Shown here: in pieces, positions 1 to 8,488 of the stretch | Layout: each line of letters opens with the position of its first letter | Numbering within the stretch: the first letter of the stretch is position 1 | Assembly (NCBI RefSeq): GCF_009913235.1 | Contig: NZ_CP047897.1 | Span: forward strand, 3,161,001 to 3,225,000 | Length of the DNA: 64,000 nt | DNA from: Nibribacter ruber | GTDB lineage: Bacteria > Bacteroidota > Bacteroidia > Cytophagales > Hymenobacteraceae | Direction: 5' to 3' | Translations under genes and position numbers: made by a program | The notes under the pieces: generated by a model | What the model was told of the DNA's origin: nothing | The model's input: only the letters and a program-made list of their open reading frames with translations | Databases searched by the model: none

Positions 1-691
1 CAATGAACCGATGCTCCACGCCCCCCACTTTAAAAGAAGGCAGCTCTTCTAAATTGCCCATCAAAATGGGGCAATCATAGAGGATGTCAAAATCTGGGGC
101 AGTAAATTCAGTGGCCTTGCCCACGACGGGTTCTAAGCCCGTGACCAGGTTCTTCCAAGCGGCGGGTTTTTGGAAAGAGACAGAAACCGGCGTGTTCAAC
201 AGTCCATCCACATACAAGAAGCTGTTGCCGGGAATAAGGTACGCATGCGCGCTATCTACATAACTATTGGCTACAAACTGCTTAGAGGTTTTGATGTCAT
301 AAGACAAGCGCAGGGGTTTGTTCTTCACGCCCGTCGCCCGCCAGGCATTGTCCGCAACCTTGGTTAAGGGAATGCTTCGGCCTTTCTCATCTTTAGCCAC
401 CAAGTTCTCAATGCCCTTCGCATAATCCATGAGTTGGTAGTAGCCCGGCATCCAGTTGGGCATTTTGAACAAGAGCGTGTCCTGCGGGAATTTGCCGGTA
501 TTCAAATCTATATGGTAGGTGTGGGAGGCTGGCTTCGGGAATGATATCGTGTATTGGAATTGTGGAGTCTTTCCTTGGGCCTGAACAGCTTTTGGAGCAA
601 GGAGCACGGCTACCAATAGCCCAAGCAGAATGCATCCGAAAGCAGTTGGTGTTTTGGAGAAGCGTAACGTTTTGGTAGAATAGTTTGCCAT
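1..691 (-). CDS. M61 family glycyl aminopeptidase, N-terminal part (cut by window edge)
   Basis: Read on the minus strand from an ATG at 691, the frame stays open to the window edge (230 codons visible, the rest lies outside). The protein starts with a signal peptide: basic start, hydrophobic core GCILLGLLVAVLLAP, then VQAQG. It continues with a beta-rich domain carrying WMPGYYQLMDYAKGI and SAHAYLIPGNSFLYVDG, which I recognise as the N-terminal domain of M61 peptidases. These are zinc aminopeptidases with a preference for N-terminal glycine or alanine, usually exported. The HExxH catalytic domain and PDZ domain expected downstream are not in the window, so activity cannot be judged. The family call rests on pattern memory. 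Confidence 0.8.
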   Translation of the reverse strand, partial: MANYSTKTLRFSKTPTAFGCILLGLLVAVLLAPKAVQAQGKTPQFQYTISFPKPASHTYHIDLNTGKFPQDTLLFKMPNWMPGYYQLMDYAKGIENLVAKDEKGRSIPLTKVADNAWRATGVKNKPLRLSYDIKTSKQFVANSYVDSAHAYLIPGNSFLYVDGLLNTPVSVSFQKPAAWKNLVTGLEPVVGKATEFTAPDFDILYDCPILMGNLEELPSFKVGGVEHRFI

Positions 692-762
692 AATATGGAG
701 AACGGAGAAAGAACAGAGGTTAAACTAAGTAATAAATTTGATTAGCAGTAGACACCGGCTGC

Positions 763-800
763 CGTTTTCAGCCCATTTCCACCAAAACACCCCAAAAACG
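763..800. repeat. Palindromic repeat copy 1 (divergent member)
   Basis: Diverged copy of the window-wide palindrome, between the divergent M61 and FkbM genes. The left arm reads CGTTTTCAGCCCATTTCC and the right arm ends CCCAAAAACG. It has more mismatches than other copies. Confidence 0.75.
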
Positions 801-842
801 CCTGCCTTTGTTTTCTCCCGGTAGAATCCAGAACTTTACCCC

Positions 843-1592
843 GTGAAATTCTTTCGTAAACTATTGGTCAAGGCGCTCGGGTTTGAGGGCTATCTGCGTC
901 TGGTGAGCCGGATGTACATTATCATGGTGGGCTCGGGCAGAGGGCAGGCCAAGTATCCAGAGCTATTTTTCCTGCGCAGAATCATTCGGCCGGGGTATAC
1001 GTGCCTGGACATTGGCGCCAACCTGGGCTACTATTCTACTTTCTTGTCGAAGCTGGCCGGGCCTACTGGGCAGGTGCTGGCCGTGGAGCCGGTGCCTTTG
1101 TTTGGCAGAATCTGGCAAGACAATGTAAAGGCCAGCGGGGTGGACAACCTTACGTTGTTGCCGTTCGCCTTGGGCGGGGAAAACACCACTATTGAGATGG
1201 GTACGCCCCTGCGCGATGGGCTGGTACACCACGGCATGACCAAAATTGCCAGCAGTGCCCAGGAGCAATATGCCCAAACGTATGAGGTGGAGATGCGCGT
1301 GCCAGATGAACTGTTCGCAGACTTGGAACAACTCCATTTTATAAAGTGCGACGTGGAAGGCTATGAGCACCAAGTGTTTGCCCACCTGCAGGAAACTATA
1401 AAGAAGCACAAGCCGTTGATTCAGACAGAGCTCAATGGGGCAGAGAACCGCAAGAAAGTGGTGGAGATTTTAACCGGTTTAGGCTACGGCGTATACACGT
1501 TAAGCCCGCAACGCACGTTATCTGTCTGCGCGCCCTATGAGATTGACAGCTACCAGGGCGGTGACTTTTACTTTAAACCAAACAAACAGTAG
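843..1592 (+). CDS. FkbM family SAM-dependent methyltransferase
   Basis: A 249-residue methyltransferase of the FkbM family, class I Rossmann fold. The SAM-binding motif I is LDIGANLGYYS (about residues 55-65), followed by an acidic loop VEPVP (about 81-85). The family signature IKCDVEGYE lies near residues 167-175. FkbM enzymes O-methylate hydroxyls of sugars or secondary metabolites; in Bacteroidota they often act on surface glycans, but the substrate here is unknown. It starts with GTG at 843; no better in-frame ATG lies upstream. The next gene starts two bases after its stop, so the two are probably co-transcribed. Confidence 0.85.
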   Translation: MKFFRKLLVKALGFEGYLRLVSRMYIIMVGSGRGQAKYPELFFLRRIIRPGYTCLDIGANLGYYSTFLSKLAGPTGQVLAVEPVPLFGRIWQDNVKASGVDNLTLLPFALGGENTTIEMGTPLRDGLVHHGMTKIASSAQEQYAQTYEVEMRVPDELFADLEQLHFIKCDVEGYEHQVFAHLQETIKKHKPLIQTELNGAENRKKVVEILTGLGYGVYTLSPQRTLSVCAPYEIDSYQGGDFYFKPNKQ

Positions 1593-1594
1593 AC

Positions 1595-1885
1595 TTGAAA
1601 ACCTTCCTTATATTTTTAGCCATTGGTTTTGCACTACGGTACCTTATGCCGTACATCATCAAGTTTGCGCTTAAACTATTTGTGCAGAAGCAAATGCGCA
1701 AGGCGCAGCAATTCACGTACCAAGGCCAGGCCCAGCAACAACGCGCCTATCAGGCCAACGGGCACAGCACGGCTTCTTCTAGCCCCGACGCCGGTAAAAT
1801 AAAGGTAGACTACGTGCCCGAAGAACAGCGCCAGAAGAAAGACTTCCCCGACGGGGAGTACGTGGATTATGAAGAAATAAAATAA
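1595..1885 (+). CDS. DUF4834 family small membrane protein
   Basis: A 96-residue protein with one N-terminal membrane segment (about residues 3-28), a Gln/Ala-rich middle and the C-terminal motif KVDYVPEEQ...GEYVDYEEI, which I recognise as DUF4834, a Bacteroidota family of unknown function. The likely start is TTG at 1595, two bases after the preceding stop, so it is translationally close to the FkbM gene. A terminator follows immediately. Confidence 0.75.
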   Translation: MKTFLIFLAIGFALRYLMPYIIKFALKLFVQKQMRKAQQFTYQGQAQQQRAYQANGHSTASSSPDAGKIKVDYVPEEQRQKKDFPDGEYVDYEEIK

Positions 1886-1899
1886 ACTGATTATCTTTC

Positions 1900-1930
1900 A
1901 AGCCCGATGCTCTCTGCATCGGGCTTTTTT
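1900..1930 (+). terminator. Rho-independent terminator
   Basis: Stem AGCCCGATGC / GCATCGGGCT with a five-base loop, followed by a T-run, directly after the DUF4834 gene. It shows that an ORF extension of the next gene back to 1907 is unlikely. Confidence 0.85.
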
Positions 1931-1945
1931 CTTCTATTAGACGCT

Positions 1946-4375
1946 ATGGCCTCTTCTTTACCGGCGAAATTCAACTTCAATCGCCATCTGTTGCCGCACC
2001 TGCTGGTGCTTCTGTTTTTCTTGCTACTCACGGTAGCCTATTTCTCACCCATTTTCTTTGACGGCAAAAGCCTGATGCAACATGACGTGGTGCAGTTTCA
2101 GGGCGGCGCCAAAGAGATAACAGATTATCGCGCAGCCACCGGCGAGGAAGCCCTCTGGACCAACTCCATGTTCAGTGGCATGCCGGCCTACTTGATCAGT
2201 GTTAAGTTTTCGGGTGACCTGTTCCAGTACGTGCATGACCTCTTTACTTTTGGCTTGCCGCTGGTAGCGTCTAACGTGTTTATTACGCTGCTGTGTGCCT
2301 ATATCTTATTTGCGGTGTTGGGCTTGCGCCCGATGCTGGCGGCGGTTGGGGCCATTGCCTATACGTTTGTGTCTTACAACTTCGCTATTCTAGAAGCGGG
2401 GCACAACACCAAATCACTGGCCATTGCTTACCTGCCGTTAGTATTGGCCGGCTTGATTCATGCCTACCGCAAAAATCTCTGGATTGGCGCGGCGCTGTTC
2501 GCCTTCGGGTTAACCATGCACATCCGCGTGAACCACTTGCAGATAACGTATTACCTGCTCTTGATTGTGCTAATCTTTGGCATTGTAGAGTTGGTGCATT
2601 GGTACAAAGAAGGCCGTATTGCGGAGTTCTTCAAACGCACTGCCATCTTGGCCATTGGTGCTTTACTGGCCGCGGGCGTAAGCTTCGGGCGCATTTATAC
2701 CACCGCAGAATATGGTCAATATTCCATCAGAGGCGCTTCTGAACTAAAGCAAAATGCTGATGAAGCCAGCTCTGGCCTGGACCGCGAATATGCGTTCCAG
2801 TGGAGCTACGGTATTGGCGAGAGCATGACCTTGCTCATTCCTAACTTCTACGGAGGTGCCAGCCAAGGACCATTGGAGAAAAACTCAGAGACCTACGCTG
2901 CCTTGAGCCAAGCCGGAATGCCGGCCGCGCAATTAGCCGATGCGTCTATGCCGTTCTACTGGGGAGACCAGTCGTTTGTAGGCGGACCTGTGTACATGGG
3001 CGCTATCATCTGCTTCCTATTTGTGTTAGGTCTGATGGTGACGCCTCGCCGTTTGTGGGTGTGGCTGTTGAGCGCTACCATTCTGTCCTTGTTCCTGGCC
3101 TGGGGAAAGAACTTCGCCGAGTTTAACTACTTCATCTTTGACGCTCTGCCGGGCTATAACAAGTTTAGAGCCGTGAGTATGGCGCTGGTGATTGCGCAGG
3201 TAACCATGGTGCTGTTGGCTATTCTGGCCCTTTGCCGTGTTATCCAGAACGAAGCCCTGGACCAGAAAGAACTACAGAAGAAAATCTTAATCGCCTTGGG
3301 CGTGGTGGGCGGAATCTGTGCCTTCTTCTTCATCTTCAGTGGCATCTTTGATTACGTGGCGCCGGTAGACGAGCAGTTGTTGCAATACCAGTACCCAGTG
3401 CAGGCCATCCGCGCCGACCGCCAAGCGATGTTGCGTGGTGATGCCCTTCGTTCGTTGGTATTCATCTTGTTAGCTGGTGGAGCCTTGTACATGTTTACTA
3501 AGCGTAAACTATCGGCGTTTGTGACTACGCTTATTGTTGGTTTCTTGATTCTGGTGGATTTGTGGGGCGTAGACAAGCGCTACCTAAATGACAAAGACTT
3601 CCAGAAAGACTACAGCAAATCTTATTTTACCCCTACCACTGCAGATGAAATCATTCTGCGCGACAAGTCCTTGAGCTACCGCGTGTACAACGTGCCAAAT
3701 CCGTTCAACGATGCGCGTACCTCTTACTTCCATAAATCCATTGGCGGTTACCACGGTGCCAAGTTGCGCCGTTACCAAGACGTGATTGAGAAGCACATTG
3801 CGCAGGGCAACATGAACGTCTTGAACATGCTCAACACGCGTTACGCCATCACGGGCAAAGACGAACAGCCGGTACAGCAAATTCCGGGAAGCTTGGGCAA
3901 CGCCTGGTTTGTGCAGACGGTGCGCGCCGTGAACTCGCCAGACGAGGAACTGGAAACCTTAAAAACCTTTGACCCAGGCAACGAGGCCATTGTGGACGTT
4001 TCTAAATTCCCGAACGTGAAGCCCCATGTGTACGGAGCCTCGGCGTCCAGAATCACGCTCACAGAATACAAGCCTAACTACTTGAAGTATGACGCCGAAG
4101 CCACTCAGGACGGCGTGGCAGTCTTCTCTGAGGTGTACTACAAAGACGGCTGGCAAGCTTATTTGGATGGCAAACCAGTTGACCACTTTAGGGTAAATTA
4201 CATCTTGCGCGCTATGCCTATTCCAAACGGCAAGCATGTGGTAGAATTCAAGTTTGAGCCTACGGAATACACCTTGGGTAACACCGTGTCGCTTATCTCT
4301 TCACTGCTCTTGTTGGCAGGATTGTTTGGAGCGGTATACGTGACCTTTAAAAGAAGAAAACCAGAAACGGTTTAA
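1946..4375 (+). CDS. YfhO-like multi-pass membrane protein
   Basis: About 809 residues from the ATG at 1946. An upstream TTG at 1907 lies inside the terminator hairpin and was rejected. The first ~570 residues hold roughly a dozen hydrophobic segments, and a soluble C-terminal domain is followed by a last membrane helix (about 775-800) and a basic tail RRKPE. The short motif GGAKEI, the segment MFSGMPAY and the C-terminal YYKDGWQAYLDGKPV match the Bacteroidota YfhO-like family. In Firmicutes YfhO is linked to glycosylation of lipoteichoic acid. GT-C-like glycosyltransferase activity here is inference only. The gene has its own terminator on the upstream side and ends just before palindrome copy 2. 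Confidence 0.8.
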   Translation: MASSLPAKFNFNRHLLPHLLVLLFFLLLTVAYFSPIFFDGKSLMQHDVVQFQGGAKEITDYRAATGEEALWTNSMFSGMPAYLISVKFSGDLFQYVHDLFTFGLPLVASNVFITLLCAYILFAVLGLRPMLAAVGAIAYTFVSYNFAILEAGHNTKSLAIAYLPLVLAGLIHAYRKNLWIGAALFAFGLTMHIRVNHLQITYYLLLIVLIFGIVELVHWYKEGRIAEFFKRTAILAIGALLAAGVSFGRIYTTAEYGQYSIRGASELKQNADEASSGLDREYAFQWSYGIGESMTLLIPNFYGGASQGPLEKNSETYAALSQAGMPAAQLADASMPFYWGDQSFVGGPVYMGAIICFLFVLGLMVTPRRLWVWLLSATILSLFLAWGKNFAEFNYFIFDALPGYNKFRAVSMALVIAQVTMVLLAILALCRVIQNEALDQKELQKKILIALGVVGGICAFFFIFSGIFDYVAPVDEQLLQYQYPVQAIRADRQAMLRGDALRSLVFILLAGGALYMFTKRKLSAFVTTLIVGFLILVDLWGVDKRYLNDKDFQKDYSKSYFTPTTADEIILRDKSLSYRVYNVPNPFNDARTSYFHKSIGGYHGAKLRRYQDVIEKHIAQGNMNVLNMLNTRYAITGKDEQPVQQIPGSLGNAWFVQTVRAVNSPDEELETLKTFDPGNEAIVDVSKFPNVKPHVYGASASRITLTEYKPNYLKYDAEATQDGVAVFSEVYYKDGWQAYLDGKPVDHFRVNYILRAMPIPNGKHVVEFKFEPTEYTLGNTVSLISSLLLLAGLFGAVYVTFKRRKPETV

Positions 4376-4386
4376 GTAAATTGAGG

Positions 4387-4434
4387 TGCCCCGTTTTTGG
4401 CCTGTTTTCTCATAAATAGGCCAAAAACGGGGCA
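4387..4434. repeat. Palindromic repeat copy 2
   Basis: Palindrome with extended complementary flanks TGCCCCG / CGGGGCA around the TTTTTGGCC...GGCCAAAAA core. It starts 12 bases after the YfhO-like stop codon. An automated start at 4397 for the next gene would translate this repeat. Confidence 0.95.
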
Positions 4435-4456
4435 TTCTTGTGTCTATCCCAATCTA

Positions 4457-5380
4457 ATGGCAACACCGCTCCAGTACCTCTCGCACCCGCTACTCACCCA
4501 GAAACTGGTGACCTTGGCTGTACTGCGCGAAGACCTGTTGCATCCCACCATCCCCGGCAATAAATGGCGTAAACTCAAGTACAACTTACAAGAAGCGCGT
4601 ACGCAGAATGTAGAGACGTTAGTCACCTTTGGAGGTGCTTTCTCTAATCATATTTCCGCGGTAGCCTCAGCAGGGCAGGAGTTTGGGTTTAGCACAATCG
4701 GCTACATTCGCGGGGAGGAAACGTTGCCCCTAAATCCAACCTTACAGCACGCTACATCTTGTGGAATGCAACTCCGCTACCTTTCCCGCGAAGATTATCG
4801 TCTAAAAGATGATTCCGCGTTTCAAGCGCAACTGCTGACACACATTCCCCATCCTTATCTGCTCCCAGAAGGTGGCACCAACCTGCTGGCGGTGAAAGGC
4901 TGTACCGAGATTGTCACAGAACTACAGGAATCCTGGGACGTACTCTGCGTGGCATCGGGCACGGGCGGGACCTTAGCGGGCATCATTGCTGGGGCAGGAG
5001 GGGAAGGCCACATCATCGGGTTTCCGGCCTTGAAAGGCGGAGAGTTTCTACATGCAGAAGTAACTCAACTTGTACAAGCCTACGCCGGACAAGCATATGA
5101 TAACTGGCAACTGCAAACGGAGTACCACTTCGGGGGGTACGCCAAGCACACACCTGAACTGCTGACCTTCATCCAAGACTTCTACGAGCAGCACCAGATT
5201 CTGCTAGACCCGGTGTATACGGGCAAGCTACTGTTTGGCGTATTTGACTTGATTGAGAAGGACTACTTCACCGAAGGTACCCGCATTATAGCCATACACA
5301 CTGGTGGCTTGCAGGGTTGGACTGGATTTAAGCAGCGGTATGGCGTGGGCTGGCCAACAGAGGAGATGTTGAGCGTCTAG
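4457..5380 (+). CDS. ACC deaminase / D-cysteine desulfhydrase family PLP enzyme
   Basis: A 307-residue fold-type II PLP enzyme from the ATG at 4457. A longer frame to 4397 only translates the palindromic repeat. GNKWRKLKY (residues 34-42) holds the lysine that should bind PLP (K36), and TFGGAFSNHISAVA (about 57-70) is the cofactor- and substrate-binding loop. The glycine-rich phosphate loop is SGTGGTLAGI. The family includes 1-aminocyclopropane-1-carboxylate deaminase and D-cysteine desulfhydrase; the sequence alone does not separate them, and most Bacteroidota members are uncharacterised. It stands alone between repeats. Confidence 0.82.
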   Translation: MATPLQYLSHPLLTQKLVTLAVLREDLLHPTIPGNKWRKLKYNLQEARTQNVETLVTFGGAFSNHISAVASAGQEFGFSTIGYIRGEETLPLNPTLQHATSCGMQLRYLSREDYRLKDDSAFQAQLLTHIPHPYLLPEGGTNLLAVKGCTEIVTELQESWDVLCVASGTGGTLAGIIAGAGGEGHIIGFPALKGGEFLHAEVTQLVQAYAGQAYDNWQLQTEYHFGGYAKHTPELLTFIQDFYEQHQILLDPVYTGKLLFGVFDLIEKDYFTEGTRIIAIHTGGLQGWTGFKQRYGVGWPTEEMLSV

Positions 5381-5443
5381 CTTAGAGTTAGAATACACGT
5401 ACCCGCATTCAGTAACGTAGCCTACCAAAATCAACCTCCCCAT

Positions 5444-5744
5444 TGTCATCCTGAATGGACCATGGTGGCAAACTAGACAGGCTGAAGCAAAACGAACAAC
5501 TTCCGTTTTTGGCCTGTTTTGCGGAAAATAAGCCAAAAACGCCTTTGCTTGCTTCAAGCTTATAGCTTGGAGCTAACAATGGTGCAAGTTTATCAACTTG
5601 CCTACTTCACCATTCAGCAAACTCTGGCAAGTTTGTAAACTTGCTCTAAGATTATCCACAAGTTACAGCTTCGCTCAAACTTGCGGGAGTTGCATTTGGG
5701 TAAACGTCTTTACAACTTACCCACAAGGTCCTTTCAGGATGACA
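5444..5744. mobile_element. Composite non-autonomous element A with terminal inverted repeats
   Basis: A 301 bp segment with ends TGTCATCCTGAATGGACC (left) and, read inward from the right, TGTCATCCTGAAAGGACC, about 25 bp of inverted repeat in all. Inside are palindrome copy 3, the hairpin TTCAAGCTTATAGCTTGGAG, and short palindromes such as GCAAGTTTATCAACTTGC and GCAAGTTTGTAAACTTGC. The same arrangement occurs in the opposite orientation at 36090-36380. It has no coding capacity and no clear target duplication. I infer a MITE-like element. Confidence 0.75.
5504..5541. repeat. Palindromic repeat copy 3 (inside composite element A)
   Basis: Core palindrome TTTTTGGCC...AGCCAAAAACG nested in the larger element. 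The equivalent position of composite element B carries another copy. Confidence 0.92.
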
Positions 5745-5841
5745 GATGAGAGGAAAATTGGCTTACGATGGAAGGATTTCTGCATTCCTGAAAATGCAAT
5801 GCGACATCAATTTCTGATTCATAATTTCTAATTTTTAATTG

Positions 5842-5887
5842 TCTCCGTTTTTGGCTTGTTTCCCAGAAAACAGGCCAAAAACGGAGA
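5842..5887. repeat. Palindromic repeat copy 4
   Basis: Flanks TCTCCG / CGGAGA are complementary and extend the stem. It lies 56 bases before the chosen start of the DUF4230 gene, and an upstream start at 5839 would translate it. Confidence 0.95.
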
Positions 5888-5943
5888 AGTGTAACCTTCG
5901 GCGTGGTTTTCGCTTATCTTGTGGGGTAAACTACTCTAATCTG

Positions 5944-6582
5944 ATGCGACTTCTGTACGTGCTTCGTAAGCTCATCTTTCCTTTAATAATTTTTATTCTG
6001 ACCTTCTTGGCTTGGAAAGCTTGGCGTGATCCCGTCAAAGAATTTTTTGGGGTGAATAAAAAGCCAGAGGTGGAAGTGACGCACAATACCATTCTCACCA
6101 AGATTGAGGAGATGGGCAAGCTGGAGTTGGTGCGTTACAATTTCAAAGACGTGGTGGAGTACAGCAAGGAAGTCTCCCGGTTCCTGCCCAATTCTAAAGT
6201 CGCTTTGATTGTCTCTGGTGAGGCCGTAGGCTGTATTGACCTGCAAAAACTACAAGCCAGCGACCTACAGTTCCTGGGTGATTCTGTGCTGCACATAAGC
6301 CTGCCCGCCCCTGAGATTTGCTATTACCGCGTGAATCACACCGAATCCAAGGTTTTCGGGAAAGAGAATACCTACTTTCAGGATGCTGAACTGGTGGATG
6401 AGGGATACAAATTTGCCGAGAAAAATGTGAAGCAGGCAGCCTTGAACAGCGGTATTTTAAAGCAGACCTCTATCAACGCAGAGAAAATCCTGAAACCCAT
6501 GCTAGAAAACATGACCGGCCGGAAGGTGTATTTGATGCCTAAGACCACCATGCAAGCGCCACCGGTGCCTAAGAAACGCTAG
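5944..6582 (+). CDS. DUF4230 domain-containing protein
   Basis: A 212-residue protein from the ATG at 5944. The longer frame to 5839 runs through a repeat and is rejected. It has an N-terminal membrane anchor (about residues 8-24) and a DUF4230 domain (HNTILTKIEEMGKLELVRYNFKD split over about 45-70, then VALIVSGEAVGCIDL). This family is widespread in Bacteroidota and Firmicutes; its function is unknown and it is predicted to be exported and anchored. No operon partner is obvious, as repeats lie on both sides. Confidence 0.8.
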   Translation: MRLLYVLRKLIFPLIIFILTFLAWKAWRDPVKEFFGVNKKPEVEVTHNTILTKIEEMGKLELVRYNFKDVVEYSKEVSRFLPNSKVALIVSGEAVGCIDLQKLQASDLQFLGDSVLHISLPAPEICYYRVNHTESKVFGKENTYFQDAELVDEGYKFAEKNVKQAALNSGILKQTSINAEKILKPMLENMTGRKVYLMPKTTMQAPPVPKKR

Positions 6583-6588
6583 CTTTCA

Positions 6589-6738
6589 GATGTGAAGATG
6601 TGGAAGTTTGAAAATGTGAAAATGGCAGCGCTAATAACTTGGTAAACTTCGTTTTTGGCCTGTTTTCTGGAAAACAGGCCAAAAACGAAATTCTGAAATG
6701 GCCATCTTCACATTTCCACATCTCCAAATTTTCAAATC
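6589..6738. repeat. Outer inverted repeat enclosing a palindrome copy
   Basis: Purine-rich arm 6589-6625 (GATGTGAAGATGTGGAAG...) and its imperfect reverse complement at 6700-6738 (...CCACATCTCCAAATTTTC) flank palindrome copy 5 symmetrically. I estimate about 75% match over 38 bp by eye. The right arm reaches into the recX stop codon. Confidence 0.65.
6648..6689. repeat. Palindromic repeat copy 5 (closest to consensus)
   Basis: Near-perfect hairpin TTCGTTTTTGGCCTGTTTTC, TG, then its reverse complement, between the convergent DUF4230 and recX genes. Confidence 0.97.
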
Positions 6739-7222
6739 AATCCAAGCCCAGTTCTTTCCAAGCATCGTTGATAAGGTCTAGTTCATAGCCTTTGCTTTGC
6801 AGGAAGAAGTTGATTTTCTGTTTGCGGGCCATGGGGTTGCGCTCGCCTTCGGTTTTGTGCTTGCGTTCCAGCCAGTAGAGCAGGTTCTCCCAGTAGGTGT
6901 CGGGGTCAATTTCCTGTAGGCCTTTCTTGATGCAATAGTCAGAGATGCGTTTGGCTTTGAGGCCTTGCATGATTTTTCGTCGGCCCCAGCGCTTGAGGCC
7001 GTACTTGCCCCGCACGTAGGCCTGGGCATAGCGTTCTTCGTCCAGGAATTTCTCTTGGGTCAGGTGGATAATCAGGTCATCGGCCTCTTCCAAGTCTAAG
7101 CCATAATCCAGCAGTTTGGCGCGCACCTCGTTCTGCGTGCGTTCCTGGTAGGCGCAGTAGGCCGCAATTTTGGGCAGGGCCTCCTTCTTAGTATAGACTT
7201 TCTTTTTCTTGGGTGTGAACAC
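6737..7222 (-). CDS. recX: RecX family regulatory protein
   Basis: A 161-residue basic, helical protein. It shows the RecX pattern of three-helix repeats: AAYCAYQERTQNEVRAKL (about residues 20-38), FLDEERYAQAYVRGKYGLK (about 58-76) and WGRRKIMQGLKAKRIS (about 78-93). RecX binds RecA filaments and inhibits their recombinase activity. It is transcribed alone and divergently from the DMT exporter, with no recA nearby. The length fits the Bacteroidota family. Confidence 0.88.
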   Translation of the reverse strand: MFTPKKKKVYTKKEALPKIAAYCAYQERTQNEVRAKLLDYGLDLEEADDLIIHLTQEKFLDEERYAQAYVRGKYGLKRWGRRKIMQGLKAKRISDYCIKKGLQEIDPDTYWENLLYWLERKHKTEGERNPMARKQKINFFLQSKGYELDLINDAWKELGLD

Positions 7223-7387
7223 GGCAACAAGCTAAGTACGCACGGGGAATATCCCTTTCTATTAACCAAAAGTAGGCAAAAACAGTTTACCTGTGGGGCG
7301 GGTTATCTGCTAGAAATGTCTTGGTGAAAAGCACTTCTTTTGCCGTAAATCTCCCGACCTTTGTCCTGTTCCCCAACCACTGCCTCT

Positions 7388-8257
7388 ATGACCAAAGGTG
7401 CCCAGTACATGTTGCTCTCCACGTTCTTCTTTGCGTTGATGAACGTGTGCGTGAAATACCTGCCTCACCTGCCGTCCATGGAAATCATTTTGGTAAGGTC
7501 AGTTATTTCCTTGGCTATGAGCTATGCCACCCTGCGGTACATGCAAATAGAGCCTTGGGGAAGCAACAAACTCATTCTGGTGGGTCGGGGCATTACGGGC
7601 GTCATTGCGCTTATGCTATACTTCACCACCTTGCAGAATATTCCGCTGGCGGGCGCGGTGACCATTCAGTATTTGTCTCCCATTTTCACGGCGCTGTTGG
7701 GCGTATTTATTGCGAAGGAGAAAGTGCATCCCTGGCAGTGGCTGTTCTTCTTGATTTCGTTTGCGGGCGTGCTGGTGATTGAGGGCGTGGACACGCGCAT
7801 TTCTACTTATTACCTGTTGGTGGGCGTCGGCGGGGCGTTCGTTTCAGGATTATCTTATAATTCCATCAGAAAGCTCAACGCGCGGGAGCACCCCATGGTC
7901 ATTGTATTTTACTTTCCGCTGGTGGCCTTGCCGGTGTCTGCGGTGTTCTGTCTGTTCAAGTGGGTGCCTCCAGTGGGCATGGACTGGGTGTGGCTGTTTC
8001 TGACGGGCATTTTCACGCAGCTGGCGCAATACTACATGACCAAAGCCTACCAGGCCGAAGAGCTTGCCCGCGTAGCCAGCCTCAACTATGTGGGCATTTT
8101 CTACGCGCTGGGCCTGGGGTTCCTGCTCTTCGGGGAGGTGTTTGACGTGTTCTCCTACCTGGGCATTGCCCTGGTGCTGGTGGGCGTGCTGTTGAACATG
8201 GAGTACAGCCGCCGTTTGCGCAAGCGCGAAGCCATAGAAGCCCAAGCAACGGTCTAG
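7388..8257 (+). CDS. EamA/DMT family exporter
   Basis: A 289-residue protein with about ten hydrophobic helices in two EamA halves, starting at ATG 7388 (MTKGAQYMLL). The second half has SGLSYNSIRKL and ends in a short basic tail RRLRKREA. Members export amino acids, nucleobases or metabolites; the substrate cannot be read from sequence. Its stop codon is one base before palindrome copy 6. A second EamA-type protein (RarD-like) is encoded at 13403-14305, but the two are not close copies. Confidence 0.85.
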   Translation: MTKGAQYMLLSTFFFALMNVCVKYLPHLPSMEIILVRSVISLAMSYATLRYMQIEPWGSNKLILVGRGITGVIALMLYFTTLQNIPLAGAVTIQYLSPIFTALLGVFIAKEKVHPWQWLFFLISFAGVLVIEGVDTRISTYYLLVGVGGAFVSGLSYNSIRKLNAREHPMVIVFYFPLVALPVSAVFCLFKWVPPVGMDWVWLFLTGIFTQLAQYYMTKAYQAEELARVASLNYVGIFYALGLGFLLFGEVFDVFSYLGIALVLVGVLLNMEYSRRLRKREAIEAQATV

Positions 8258-8258
8258 T

Positions 8259-8295
8259 CGTTTTGGCCTGTTTTCCGGAAATCAGGCCAAAAACG
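8259..8295. repeat. Palindromic repeat copy 6
   Basis: Core palindrome with centre CCGG and one T lost from the left T-run. It begins one base after the exporter stop codon. Confidence 0.93.
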
Positions 8296-8488
8296 GTTTG
8301 GCTGGCGTCTGTTTCCCTCTTTCTTTTCGCTTATCTTTAAGAAGAAGAAAAAAGAGGAGGTTATCCCAGCGGGCTGAAAGAATGGGATGGAAACAATATT
8401 AAGTATTTTTAATACTAGATATGTCGAAAGCCTGTAATAGCGCGTTCCTCCTGTACATCTTTGTATTCCTTTCTTACGCTTCGTGTTT

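Noticed and set aside
1907-1945. Upstream start of the YfhO-like gene at 1907
   Set aside because: It lies inside a rho-independent terminator; ATG at 1946 gives a normal N-terminus.
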